Positions 26,007-34,143 of a stretch of DNA of 64,000 bases are shown here, one piece after another. This DNA comes from Nibribacter ruber (GTDB lineage Bacteria; Bacteroidota; Bacteroidia; Cytophagales; Hymenobacteraceae): the NCBI RefSeq assembly GCF_009913235.1, contig NZ_CP047897.1:2251501-2315500 (forward strand), given 5' to 3'. The translations under genes were made by a program, and so were the position numbers. The notes beneath the pieces were generated by a model. It had not been told where the DNA came from and searched no databases. It was given only the letters and a program-made list of their open reading frames with translations. Position 1 is the first letter of the stretch. Each line of letters starts with the position of its first letter.

Positions 26007-27065
26007 TTATCTGAAGTATTCTTCCTTCAGTAAAATGGCACCCGCTGTCAAGATCACGTTCAGGATGGACAACGGAATCAAGATTTTCCAGCCCAGGTTC
26101 ATCAATTGGTCATACCGGAAGCGCGGCAAGGTCCAGCGCACCCACATGAAGAAGAAGATGAAGAAGAAAATCTTGCCAAACAAGGCCACCGTACCCAGGA
26201 TGGTCACCACGTTGTGCGGCAAGCCCAGGTCATACATGAATGGGAAGTTATAGCCGCCAAAGTACAGCGTAGACATCACGGCAGAGGCCACAAAGATGTT
26301 CACGTACTCCGCAAACAGGTACAAGCCCATGCCCATAGAACTGTACTCCGTGTGGTACCCGCCAATCAGCTCGGTCTCGCACTCAGGCAAGTCAAACGGA
26401 ACGCGGTTGGTCTCAGCAAAGGCACAGGTAATGAAGATGATGAAGCCTACCGGCTGGTAGAAGATGTTCCAGTTGAAGCCAGAGATCCCGAACAGGTCTG
26501 CTCCCTGCTGCTCAGCTATGCCGCGCATGGAAAGCGTTCCAGACAGCAACAGCAACGCAATGATGGACATACCCATGGCCAGCTCATAGCTGATGTTCTG
26601 CGAAGCCGCTCTAATGGCACCCAGCAATGAGAACTTGTTGTTAGACGCCCAGCCACCAATCATGATGCCGTACACGCCCAAGGCCACTACCCCGAAGATG
26701 TAGAGAATGCCGATGTTCACCTCAATGGCCTGCAACGGAATGACCATGTCCCCAATGATGAGGGTATTGCCAAACGGAATCACGGCGCTGGCCATACAGG
26801 CCGTCAACATGGCCAGTGATGGACCAGCCACAAACAGGAACTTATTGGCATTGGCCGGCACGAACTCCTCTTTGAAGAAAAGCTTAACGGCATCTGCCAG
26901 AGGCTGCGCCAACCCAAACGGACCCGCCCGGTTGGGTCCCACGCGGTCCTGGATGAACGCCGCCACCTTGCGCTCTGCGTAGGTAGAGTACGTGGCAATC
27001 AGCAGGGTAATGCCAAAAATGGCGAAGATGATGGCTGCCTTGATCAATAATAGGGTTAGCTCCAT
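26007..27065 (-). CDS. nuoH: NADH-quinone oxidoreductase subunit H
   Basis: The 352-residue membrane subunit (ND1) helps form the quinone chamber. Family signatures include AFIQDRVGPNRAGPFGLAQP (about 36-55), the acidic loop in CAFAETNRVPFDLPECETEL and GGYHTEYSSMGMGL. Its ATG shares one base with the nuoG stop codon (TAATG), so translation is coupled. Confidence 0.97.
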   Translation of the reverse strand: MELTLLLIKAAIIFAIFGITLLIATYSTYAERKVAAFIQDRVGPNRAGPFGLAQPLADAVKLFFKEEFVPANANKFLFVAGPSLAMLTACMASAVIPFGNTLIIGDMVIPLQAIEVNIGILYIFGVVALGVYGIMIGGWASNNKFSLLGAIRAASQNISYELAMGMSIIALLLLSGTLSMRGIAEQQGADLFGISGFNWNIFYQPVGFIIFITCAFAETNRVPFDLPECETELIGGYHTEYSSMGMGLYLFAEYVNIFVASAVMSTLYFGGYNFPFMYDLGLPHNVVTILGTVALFGKIFFFIFFFMWVRWTLPRFRYDQLMNLGWKILIPLSILNVILTAGAILLKEEYFR

Positions 27066-28069
27066 TATACTTGTCTTCCTAGGTTAAAAGGAGTGGATTT
27101 TAAATCTTCTTCGGTTGATCCTGGCAAGTTAGGCACCACCGGTACGTTCAACACCGGCAACTCATAGTGGTTGGCAGAGATCACAGAACCCTGGTCAATG
27201 TGACGAGGCCCTTCAATGGTCCAGTCCTGCGGATCTTTGTGGTCAAAGCGGCATTCGTTGCAGATGAACTCCTGCACCTCGCCGTACTTGTCTTTCCGGC
27301 CCGTAACACGCAATACGTCATTGCCGCGCATCCACAGCACCACTTTACCAGAGCAGGTAGGGCAGTCGCGGTGGGCATCCATGGGTTTGGTGAACCACAC
27401 GCGGTTTTTGAAACGGAACGTCTTGTCAGTCAAGGCGCCTACCGGGCACACGTCAATCACGTTCCCAGAGAACTCGTTGTCAATCACGTTTTCAATGTAG
27501 GTACCAATCTCGGCGGCATCGCCTCTACCCAACACGCCGTGCACGCGCTTGTCCGTAATCTGGTCAGCGGTGTATACGCAGCGGTAGCACAGGATGCAAC
27601 GCGTCATGTGCAGTTGAATCAATGGGCCTATGTCCTTTTTCTCAAACGTGCGGCGCTCTTCTTCATACCGCGTAGCCGATGTGCCGTGCTCATAAGAGAA
27701 GTTCTGCAAATCGCACTCACCGGCCTGGTCGCAGATTGGGCAATCCAGTGGGTGGTTAATCAACAGCATTTCCACCACGCCTTTGCGGGCGGCCAGTACG
27801 TCTGGATTGGTAGTGTTCTCCACCACCATGCCGTCTTGTACCGGGGTAATGCAGGAAGCCACCAGCTTAGGCATAGGGCGCGGGTCTTTGGCAGAACCAG
27901 CCGCTACCTTAACCAGGCAAGCCCGGCACTTTCCGCCGCTTCCTTTCAAAGGAGTATAATAGCACATGGCCGGAGGAACCACATCGCCGCCTATTTTACG
28001 GGCTGCGTTGAGGATGGTAGTTCCCTCTTCTACCTCCACCTCTATGCCATCAAAAGTTATCTTTACCAT
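27065..28069 (-). CDS. nuoG: NADH-quinone oxidoreductase subunit G, short form without molybdopterin domain
   Basis: The 334-residue product (ATG at 28069; a GTG ten codons upstream is less likely) has the N-terminal NuoG modules only. These are a 2Fe-2S ferredoxin domain (Cys36, 48, 51, 73), a His-ligated cluster motif (His106, Cys110, 113, 119) and a 4Fe-4S motif (Cys158, 161, 164, 208). A final Cys quartet follows (236, 239, 270, 273) in CPTCSGK and FICNEC, recalling the N7-type site. The molybdopterin-oxidoreductase-like domain of longer NuoG proteins (usually more than 700 residues) is absent, yet the next gene starts normally. A short form is known in this phylum. Confidence 0.92.
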   Translation of the reverse strand: MVKITFDGIEVEVEEGTTILNAARKIGGDVVPPAMCYYTPLKGSGGKCRACLVKVAAGSAKDPRPMPKLVASCITPVQDGMVVENTTNPDVLAARKGVVEMLLINHPLDCPICDQAGECDLQNFSYEHGTSATRYEEERRTFEKKDIGPLIQLHMTRCILCYRCVYTADQITDKRVHGVLGRGDAAEIGTYIENVIDNEFSGNVIDVCPVGALTDKTFRFKNRVWFTKPMDAHRDCPTCSGKVVLWMRGNDVLRVTGRKDKYGEVQEFICNECRFDHKDPQDWTIEGPRHIDQGSVISANHYELPVLNVPVVPNLPGSTEEDLKSTPFNLGRQV

Positions 28070-28140
28070 TTCACTATCTTGTTGATTGCTGGTTGTCACC
28101 TGTAGGTGAACATCAGCAAATGGCTATTTAATCTATTGCT

Positions 28141-28178
28141 CGTTTTTGGCTTCTTTTCTGCAAAACAGGCCAAAAACG
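28141..28178. repeat. 38-bp palindrome, copy 12 (between nuoF and nuoG)
   Basis: Left arm CGTTTTTGGCTTCTTTTC, centre TG, right arm CAAAACAGGCCAAAAACG. It lies 8 nt after the nuoF stop and 71 nt before the nuoG ATG, within one operon. Confidence 0.88.
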
Positions 28179-28186
28179 AAATTCTT

Positions 28187-29530
28187 TTAGGCTAACACCG
28201 AAGCATTCTTGTTGAACACCGCACCCGGAGAAGTTGCCTGCTCTGGATGTTTCACGTGCCACTCAAACTCTTCCCTAAAGTGACGAACCGCAGCCGCTAC
28301 CGGCCAGGCTGCCGCATCACCCAACGGGCAGATGGTATTCCCTTCAATCTGCTTAGCAACGCTCACCAGCAAGTCTATGTCATGCATGTGGCCATGGCCG
28401 TATTCAATGCGGTGCAAGACTTTCTCTAACCAACCGGTTCCTTCACGGCATGGGCTACACTGTCCGCACGACTCATGGTGGTAGAAACGGGCCAGGGTCC
28501 AGGTATGGCGCACAATACAGGTCTGGTCATCCATCACGAAGAAACCGCCCGAACCCAACATGGTACCCGTGGCAAAACCACCATCAGAAAGCGACTCATA
28601 CGTCATCAATCTATCCTCGCCAGCGGCGGTTTTCAAGATTAAATCCTTTGGCAGAATTGGAACTGAAGAACCACCGGCAATGACGGCTTTCATGTCACGG
28701 CCTTTCCAGATGCCACCGCAGTATTCATCTGAGTAGATGAATTCTTCAACCGGCACGCCCAGCTCAATCTCGTACACGCCCGGCTTATTGATGTTACCAC
28801 CAGCGGAAATCAATTTGGTACCTGTGCTGCGTCCTACACCAATCTTGGCGTATTCAGCGGCAGTGTTGGTGATAATCCAGGGAACAGTTGCAATGGACTC
28901 CACGTTATTCACCACCGTTGGCGAGCCGTAAAGGCCCCACACCGCCGGGAAAGGTGGCTTGTTACGCGGGTTACCGCGCTTGCCTTCCAAAGATTCTAGT
29001 AAAGCCGTCTCTTCGCCGCAGATGTACGCGCCACCGCCTGGGTGCACGTGTAAATCCAGAGAGTAACCGCTTCCTAAGATGTTCTCACCCAAGAAACCGT
29101 TGGCATAGGCTTCGGCAATGGCTTTCTCCAGAATGCGTAGGATGTACATTAACTCCCCGCGTATGTAGATGTAAGAGGTGCGGCAACCCAAGGCGTAGCT
29201 AGACGTGATCATGCCTTCCACCAAAAGGTGCGGCAGTTTTTCCATCAGGTAGCGGTCCTTGAAGGTGCCTGGCTCAGACTCATCTGCGTTGCACACCAGG
29301 TAACGTGGTTTGCCTTCTGGCTTAGCCAAAAAGCTCCACTTCATTCCCGTAGGGAAACCGGCGCCACCACGGCCTCTCAAGCCAGACGTTTTCACTTCTT
29401 CCACCACTTCCTCTGGGGACATGGTCTTCAACGCTTTCTCTACAGAGGCGTAGCCACCGTGCTTGCGGTACACGTCAAAGGTTTCAATGCCTTCAACGTT
29501 GATATGTTCCGTTAATAATTTTCTTCCCAT
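28187..29530 (-). CDS. nuoF: NADH-quinone oxidoreductase subunit F
   Basis: The 447-residue subunit binds NADH and FMN and carries cluster N3, so electrons enter here. Visible motifs are the NADH/FMN loop [12 protein letters not shown] (51-62), [21 protein letters not shown], and the 4Fe-4S ligands Cys355, 358, 361 ([11 protein letters not shown]) and Cys401 (NTICPLG). The start overlaps the nuoE 3' end by 19 nt. Confidence 0.97.
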   Translation of the reverse strand: MGRKLLTEHINVEGIETFDVYRKHGGYASVEKALKTMSPEEVVEEVKTSGLRGRGGAGFPTGMKWSFLAKPEGKPRYLVCNADESEPGTFKDRYLMEKLPHLLVEGMITSSYALGCRTSYIYIRGELMYILRILEKAIAEAYANGFLGENILGSGYSLDLHVHPGGGAYICGEETALLESLEGKRGNPRNKPPFPAVWGLYGSPTVVNNVESIATVPWIITNTAAEYAKIGVGRSTGTKLISAGGNINKPGVYEIELGVPVEEFIYSDEYCGGIWKGRDMKAVIAGGSSVPILPKDLILKTAAGEDRLMTYESLSDGGFATGTMLGSGGFFVMDDQTCIVRHTWTLARFYHHESCGQCSPCREGTGWLEKVLHRIEYGHGHMHDIDLLVSVAKQIEGNTICPLGDAAAWPVAAAVRHFREEFEWHVKHPEQATSPGAVFNKNASVLA

Positions 29531-30051
29531 GGTTTCTTCACCGTTGAAGCTTTCAGGTCTTCCAGCAACTGATCTGCGCTGGCAGCGTCCAAATTCTCAT
29601 AATACTGCTCTCTCACCTGCAACATTGGGCCGGTACCGCAAGAGGCAAGGCACTCCACGGTCTTCAAAGTAAAGTTTCCGTCTGCGCTGGTCTCACCCAC
29701 GGCACAACCCAACTTGTTCTCCAAGTGCTGAATCAACTGATCTGAGCCGCGCAGCATGCAGGGCCCCGTTCGGCAAACCTCCAACACGTGCTTGCCCACC
29801 GGTTTCAGGTTGAACATGGTATAAAAGGTGGCCACCTCATACACCTCTATTGGCTGAATGTTCAGGATTTCGGCTACCTTGTCCATCGCCTCTGGGCTTA
29901 TCCAGCCGCCAAACTCGGCCTGCGCAATGTGCAGGATGGGCAACAACGCTGACTTCTGACGGTCTGCCGGGTAATGGGACATGTAACGCCGAATCTCGGC
30001 TAGGGCCCCCTCTGAGAACTGTACTTCTTTCTTTTCTGCTGGTTGATCCAT
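29512..30051 (-). CDS. nuoE: NADH-quinone oxidoreductase subunit E
   Basis: The 179-residue thioredoxin-like subunit carries the off-path 2Fe-2S cluster N1a. Its ligands Cys93, 98, 134 and 138 lie in EVCRTGPCMLRG and ECLASCGTGP. The frame is open further upstream, but MDQPAEKKEVQF from the ATG at 30051 fits the family. A 142-bp gap to nuoD contains short AT-rich near-repeats (e.g. ACTGTTACCTGTTAACTGT). Confidence 0.95.
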   Translation of the reverse strand: MDQPAEKKEVQFSEGALAEIRRYMSHYPADRQKSALLPILHIAQAEFGGWISPEAMDKVAEILNIQPIEVYEVATFYTMFNLKPVGKHVLEVCRTGPCMLRGSDQLIQHLENKLGCAVGETSADGNFTLKTVECLASCGTGPMLQVREQYYENLDAASADQLLEDLKASTVKKPWEENY

Positions 30052-30193
30052 TGTGGTCAGTGAACAGGATCCAGTAAACAATAAGCAGTTGTATCTGCTA
30101 ACTGTGCTTCCCTATTCCTTTATATATAACAGGATGCAATGTATTCTTGTGCTCTGCTAACTGATAACTATTTACTGTTACCTGTTAACTGTC

Positions 30194-31411
30194 TTAAGCG
30201 TCTAGCTCACCGGCAATCACATTCATAGAAGAAAGGATCACAATGGCATCTGACAACTGCGTGCCCACCACCATTTCTGGGTAGGCTTGGTAGTAAATGA
30301 AGCAAGGTCTTCTGAAGTGCAAACGGTACGGCGTGCGGCCGCCGTCAGACACCAGGTAGAAACCTAGTTCGCCGTTACCGCCTTCTACTGAATGGTAGAC
30401 TTCACCGGCTGGTGCGTCAATCTCGCCCATTACAATCTTGAAGTGGTAAATCAAGGCTTCCATGTTGCGGTACACCTCTTGCTTTGGCGGCAGGAAGAAC
30501 TCTGGCGCATCTGCATGGTAAGGACCTTCTGGCAAGTTGTCAATGGCCTGCTGAATGATGCGCAAGCTCTGCCAGATTTCCTCATTCCGCACCATGAAGC
30601 GGTCATAAGTATCGCCCTTGGTGCCTACCGGAATGTCAAACTCAAAGTCTTGGTAAGAAGAGTAAGGATTCATAACGCGCACGTCATAGTCCACGCCGGC
30701 AGCTCTCAGATTAGGACCTGTGAAGCCGTAGTTCAAGGCACGCTCTGCGGTAATAGGACCCACGCCTTCCACACGGTCCACAAAGATGCGGTTGCGGTTG
30801 AACATGGTCTCAAACTCCCGCATCACAGCCGGGAACTCAGCTAAGAATTTTCTGATTTTTTCAATGGCCAACGGCGAAAGGTCACGCTCCATGCCGCCAA
30901 TTCTACCCATGTTGGTCGTCAGACGGGCACCGCAGATCTCCTCGTAGATCTCATAGATTTTCTCACGCTCCTGGAACACGTACAAGAAGCCCGAGAAGGC
31001 GCCCGTGTCCACACCCAGAATAGAGTTACAGATCAAGTGGTCCGCAATACGGGCCAGCTCCATCACAATCACTCTAATGTATTCGGCACGTTTTGGAACC
31101 GTCACGCCTAACAGCTTCTCCACTGTCATCCACCAACCCATGTTGTTGATAGGTGAGGAGCAGTAGTTCATGCGGTCAGTGAGCGGTGTAATCTGGTAGA
31201 AGGCGCGGCGTTCGGCAATCTTCTCAAAGGCGCGGTGAATGTAGCCAATGGTAGGAACGCCAGAAACGATCTTCTCACCATTCATCTGTAGAATGTTCTG
31301 GAAGATGCCGTGCGTGGCCGGGTGCGTAGGACCTAAGTTGAGAGTGGTTAACTCCTGTACGTAGGTGTCCGTGGTGTTAATCTCTGTAGTAGTTGTTTTG
31401 TCTAACTCCAT
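30194..31411 (-). CDS. nuoD: NADH-quinone oxidoreductase subunit D
   Basis: The 405-residue 49-kDa-type subunit forms the quinone site with NuoB. Signatures are LNLGPTHPATHG (27-38), IGYIHRAFEKIAE and the C-terminal CFIYYQAYPEMVVGTQLSD segment. It is separate from nuoC, not the fused CD form. The 68-nt gap to nuoC carries a GC-rich segment that looks like degraded intergenic sequence. Confidence 0.96.
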   Translation of the reverse strand: MELDKTTTTEINTTDTYVQELTTLNLGPTHPATHGIFQNILQMNGEKIVSGVPTIGYIHRAFEKIAERRAFYQITPLTDRMNYCSSPINNMGWWMTVEKLLGVTVPKRAEYIRVIVMELARIADHLICNSILGVDTGAFSGFLYVFQEREKIYEIYEEICGARLTTNMGRIGGMERDLSPLAIEKIRKFLAEFPAVMREFETMFNRNRIFVDRVEGVGPITAERALNYGFTGPNLRAAGVDYDVRVMNPYSSYQDFEFDIPVGTKGDTYDRFMVRNEEIWQSLRIIQQAIDNLPEGPYHADAPEFFLPPKQEVYRNMEALIYHFKIVMGEIDAPAGEVYHSVEGGNGELGFYLVSDGGRTPYRLHFRRPCFIYYQAYPEMVVGTQLSDAIVILSSMNVIAGELDA

Positions 31412-31479
31412 GATGGCTGTTAGGGTATGCGGCTAAAGCCGATGACCGCCTTTATGGGCAATCCTCGGCTGGGGCCATT

Positions 31480-31986
31480 TTATCTTCCGAAGAAGGTATT
31501 AATCTTGTCTTCGCGGGTTTGGTCTTCCAGCGGGAACTCCTTGCGCATGGGGAACACTTCCATCTCTTCCACATTTAGAATGCGGATCAAGTTGGGGTGG
31601 CCCTCAAACCGGACGCCGTAGAAATCCCAGGTCTCGCGCTCCATCCAGTTGGCGGTGGCGTACAGGTTGGTAGCAGTAGGCACCACGGCATCATCCTCAG
31701 AGAAGAAGATTTTAATGCGCAGGCGCACATTGTGCACCAGGCTGTGCACATGGTAGATCACGCCCAGCTCCTGCCCCTTGTTGTCTGGGTAATGGATGCC
31801 GCACATGGTGGTGAGGAACTGGAACTGCATCATCTCATCATCATACAGCGCCTGCAGCATGGGAATGATATTTTCACGGGTAGTGGTCACGGTGACCAGA
31901 CCGTACGGCTCCTGGATATCAAACACCTGGTCCCCAAACTTCGCTTGAAGGTTCTGGATGAGGAGTTCGTTGGTAAGTTCGGACAT
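31480..31986 (-). CDS. nuoC: NADH-quinone oxidoreductase subunit C
   Basis: The 168-residue 30-kDa-type subunit of the peripheral arm carries the family signature ANWMERETWDFYGVRFEGHP followed by LIRILNVEEMEVFPMRKEFP. It starts 2 nt after nuoB, so the two are co-translated. Confidence 0.95.
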   Translation of the reverse strand: MSELTNELLIQNLQAKFGDQVFDIQEPYGLVTVTTTRENIIPMLQALYDDEMMQFQFLTTMCGIHYPDNKGQELGVIYHVHSLVHNVRLRIKIFFSEDDAVVPTATNLYATANWMERETWDFYGVRFEGHPNLIRILNVEEMEVFPMRKEFPLEDQTREDKINTFFGR

Positions 31987-31988
31987 GC

Positions 31989-32543
31989 CTATTTAATGTT
32001 GTAAGAAGCTAGTAATGCTTGATATTCTGGTGAGTTACGGCGGCGCAGGGACTCATTGGCAGCCAAATCCTGGATGCGCATGAGGCCGTCCAAAATCTGC
32101 TCTGGGCGCGGCGGGCAGCCCGGCACGTACACGTCTACCGGTACCACGCGGTCAATACCTTGCAATACGCTGTAAGAGTCAAAGATACCTCCGCTGGTAG
32201 CGCACGCGCCCACGGCAATCACCCAACGGGGCTCGGCCATCTGCTCATACACCTGCTTTACCACTGGCGCCATTTTCTTGGCAATGGTCCCCATCACCAT
32301 GAGCAAGTCTGCCTGCCGCGGAGAGAAGCTGGGACGCTCAGACCCGAAACGGGAAATGTCATAGTGAGAACCCATGGTGGCCATGTACTCAATACCGCAG
32401 CAAGACGTCGCAAACGGCAAAGGCCACAAAGAGTGCTTGCGGGCCAGGCCCACCACCTTCTCAAAAGAGGTGGCAAAGAAACCAGAACCCTCCATGCCCT
32501 CAGGGGCATTCACCATGGTAATATCGCTTTTGTTATCGCTCAT
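31989..32543 (-). CDS. nuoB: NADH-quinone oxidoreductase subunit B
   Basis: The 184-residue subunit carries cluster N2, the last electron carrier before quinone. The ligands are the tandem Cys48-Cys49 (TSCCGIEYM), Cys114 (GACATSGG) and Cys143 (PGCPPRPEQ). The frame stays open upstream to 32588, but those extra 15 codons are the palindromic repeat read as protein, so the ATG at 32543 (MSDNKSD) is the real start. The repeat ends 2 nt before that ATG, replacing any normal ribosome-binding region. Confidence 0.96.
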   Translation of the reverse strand: MSDNKSDITMVNAPEGMEGSGFFATSFEKVVGLARKHSLWPLPFATSCCGIEYMATMGSHYDISRFGSERPSFSPRQADLLMVMGTIAKKMAPVVKQVYEQMAEPRWVIAVGACATSGGIFDSYSVLQGIDRVVPVDVYVPGCPPRPEQILDGLMRIQDLAANESLRRRNSPEYQALLASYNIK

Positions 32544-32545
32544 GT

Positions 32546-32583
32546 TAGTTTTCGCTTGTTTTCTGGAAAAGAGGCCAAAAACG
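32546..32583. repeat. 38-bp palindrome, copy 13, abutting the nuoB start codon
   Basis: Right arm (plus strand) GAAAAGAGGCCAAAAACG is intact. The left arm TAGTTTTCGCTTGTTTTC is diverged at its outer end, where it reaches nuoB. In the mRNA the hairpin would end 2 nt before the AUG. Confidence 0.82.
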
Positions 32584-32645
32584 CCCATACCCAGAACACG
32601 AGTAAGCTTATAATAGTTTGTTGCCAGCGGCGGTAAAATGCAATT

Positions 32646-33029
32646 CTACTCCCACTTAAGGACGCCTTTCTTGAGAACGTAGTAGAAACCGGTCAAAAGT
32701 AATCCCATGAACAGAATCATCCACACAAAGCCGTCCACGCCCAGCGCCCTGAAGTTCACGGCCCATGGATACAAGAAAATCACCTCCACGTCAAAAAGTA
32801 CAAAGAGGATGGCAATCAGGAAATATTTGATGGAGATGGGGGCACGGGCATCACCCTTGGACTCTATGCCGCACTCCCAGGAGGCGTCTTTCACCTTGCT
32901 GTGGCGCTTGGGACCAATGAGGTGGGTGACCACCATGGCAAAAACCACAAAGCCCAAAGCAGCCGCGAACTGAATCACAATGGGCAGGTAATCGCCGGGT
33001 AAATATTGCGCAGTTGTTGTAGGTTCCAT
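32646..33029 (-). CDS. nuoA: NADH-quinone oxidoreductase subunit A
   Basis: The 127-residue three-helix membrane subunit (ND3) is the first gene of the operon. Signatures are the conserved loop SWECGIESKGDARAPISIKYF with its Cys-Gly core, followed by LFVLFDVEVIFLYPWAVNF. A strong promoter lies 20-50 nt upstream. Confidence 0.96.
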   Translation of the reverse strand: MEPTTTAQYLPGDYLPIVIQFAAALGFVVFAMVVTHLIGPKRHSKVKDASWECGIESKGDARAPISIKYFLIAILFVLFDVEVIFLYPWAVNFRALGVDGFVWMILFMGLLLTGFYYVLKKGVLKWE

Positions 33030-33048
33030 AATAAAGCAAATTAGGTGG

Positions 33049-33079
33049 CAAAATTAGGTACTATTACCTAAGATTCAAA
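33049..33079 (-). promoter_or_regulatory. nuo operon promoter
   Basis: On the minus strand TTTG (33079-33076), 19 nt, then TAATTTTG (33056-33049). Both elements and spacing match the Bacteroidota consensus TTTG-N(17-23)-TAnnTTTG. The predicted start site leaves a 5' leader of roughly 15-20 nt before the nuoA ATG. Confidence 0.72.
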
Positions 33080-33327
33080 GGAAAATACAGAATGGTACAG
33101 GATCCTGAGGATACTATCGATTGGACTTGGCTTTTTCTAAAATCTTCTTGGTCAAACGATATTCCTTTTAGAAAAAATCAAATAAAACCGGGCACTTCTG
33201 TTATTATTCTCAAAAAAATTCTTTCTTTACATAGCAGAACAGAAATGTTCGCTTCAGGTTTAGCGGTCTCCCCCTCAGACGCTAGGCCTTCCTTGTTTGA
33301 ATTATTCAAGCTTTCTTCAAACATGGC

Positions 33328-33356
33328 AAAAGCCCGGTTATTTTAGCCGGGCTTTT
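33328..33356 (+). terminator. intrinsic terminator without an assigned upstream gene
   Basis: AAAAGCCCGG pairs with CCGGGCTTTT around an 8-nt TTATTTTA-type loop and ends in TTTTTC on the plus strand. The nuoA gene upstream is on the other strand, so what this terminates is unclear. Confidence 0.75.
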
Positions 33357-33373
33357 TCTCTGCCCGCTCAGCA

Positions 33374-33406
33374 TTTGAAAAGCTCCTCTTTTCTCCCCTA
33401 CCTTTG
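33374..33406 (+). promoter_or_regulatory. promoter of the 33480-34028 gene
   Basis: TTTG (33374-33377), 21 nt, TACCTTTG (33399-33406). This matches the Bacteroidota consensus and gives a leader of about 70 nt before the ATG. Confidence 0.65.
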
Positions 33407-33479
33407 CGCCACCTTCTGCCGGAACTTACCGGCCCGGTATTTGCTTTTAGCCGCTAAGGCACCAACACCCTTATATAGT

Positions 33480-34028
33480 ATGAACAGAAAATATCTGATA
33501 GCGCTCCTTCTCCCGTTTTTGCTGGCCTTTGCCGGTCCTAAGCTGAAGAAGGTAGCCATTACCAAGACTGTGAGCTTATCCGTTCCAGAGACGTTTACCG
33601 TGATGCCTGATGATGGCATTGCCAAGGAATATCCGGCGGCGCGCAAACCAGTGGGCGTTTTTACCAGCCCAGACGGCCAGATTGACATCAGCGTAAACCA
33701 GCGCCCCAGCACGTTCCCAGAGGGAGACGTGGAAATGATGCAGGCGTTTTACAAGGCGTCCATCCAGCGCATGTTCTCTGAGGTGAAATTCATTAAAGAG
33801 GAAAGCCAGAAGATCAACGGCCGCGATTTTTTAGTGTTTGAGTTTGTCTCTACCGTTAAAGACGAGCGCAAGACCGTGCAATTGGCCCCGGTGAGAAAGT
33901 ACACCATCATTCAGTACACCTTCTTAAAAGACCAGATGCTCATCTTCAGCTTTAACGCCCCGGCACAATTGCAGCCGCAGTGGCAGGAAACGGCCAGGGA
34001 GATCATGGCGAGCGCCCAAGTCAAGTAA
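33480..34028 (+). CDS. hypothetical exported protein, PsbP/DUF1795-like in shape
   Basis: The 182-residue protein starts MNRKYLIALLLPFLLAFAGP, a signal peptide. The mature domain has KTVSLSVPETFTVMPDD at its start, an NGRDFLVFEFVS strand and a C-terminal helix (QPQWQETAREIMASAQ). The layout parallels the protein at 4735-5277 and general PsbP/Mog1-like proteins, but the identity is low by eye and this is only a shape-based suggestion. It has its own promoter and terminator. Confidence 0.65.
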   Translation: MNRKYLIALLLPFLLAFAGPKLKKVAITKTVSLSVPETFTVMPDDGIAKEYPAARKPVGVFTSPDGQIDISVNQRPSTFPEGDVEMMQAFYKASIQRMFSEVKFIKEESQKINGRDFLVFEFVSTVKDERKTVQLAPVRKYTIIQYTFLKDQMLIFSFNAPAQLQPQWQETAREIMASAQVK

Positions 34029-34035
34029 TTTTTAT

Positions 34036-34073
34036 CGTTTTTGGCCTCTTTTCCAGAAAACAGGCCAAAAACG
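34036..34073. repeat. 38-bp palindrome, copy 14
   Basis: Left arm CGTTTTTGGCCTCTTTTC, centre CA, right arm GAAAACAGGCCAAAAACG. It lies between the stop codon (34028) and the true terminator (34091-34123). Confidence 0.9.
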
Positions 34074-34090
34074 CTTTTGTAACATAGCAG

Positions 34091-34123
34091 AACGGGTAGC
34101 GGTAAACAGAGCTACCCGTTTTT
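34091..34123 (+). terminator. intrinsic terminator of the 33480-34028 gene
   Basis: AACGGGTAGC pairs perfectly with GCTACCCGTT around a 10-nt loop, then TTTCATTT. The palindrome copy lies upstream of it, so the palindrome is not the terminator here. Confidence 0.85.
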
Positions 34124-34143
34124 CATTTAACCCAAACCCAGCC

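Larger units (their letters stand above)
33080..33479. other. 400-bp gap upstream of the secreted-protein gene; possible orphan transcript
   Basis: A small open frame (33092-33346) has no homologue I recognise, and its 3' end runs into a terminator hairpin, so I do not call it. The terminator at 33328-33356 has no clear gene before it, which leaves room for a small RNA. A promoter for the next gene lies at 33374-33406. Confidence 0.45.

Noticed and set aside
27167-28105. 312-codon frame antisense to nuoG
   Set aside because: A long but shadow frame; nuoG on the other strand carries all cluster motifs.
32544-32588. Fifteen-residue N-terminal extension of NuoB
   Set aside because: It is the palindromic repeat read as protein (the FGLFSRKQAK type peptide). 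The same peptide appears in spurious frames at many other copies of the repeat, so it is not a conserved protein segment.
33092-33346. Open frame of 84 codons on the plus strand
   Set aside because: Its end overlaps the terminator hairpin at 33328-33356, the composition is not protein-like, and no motif is present.
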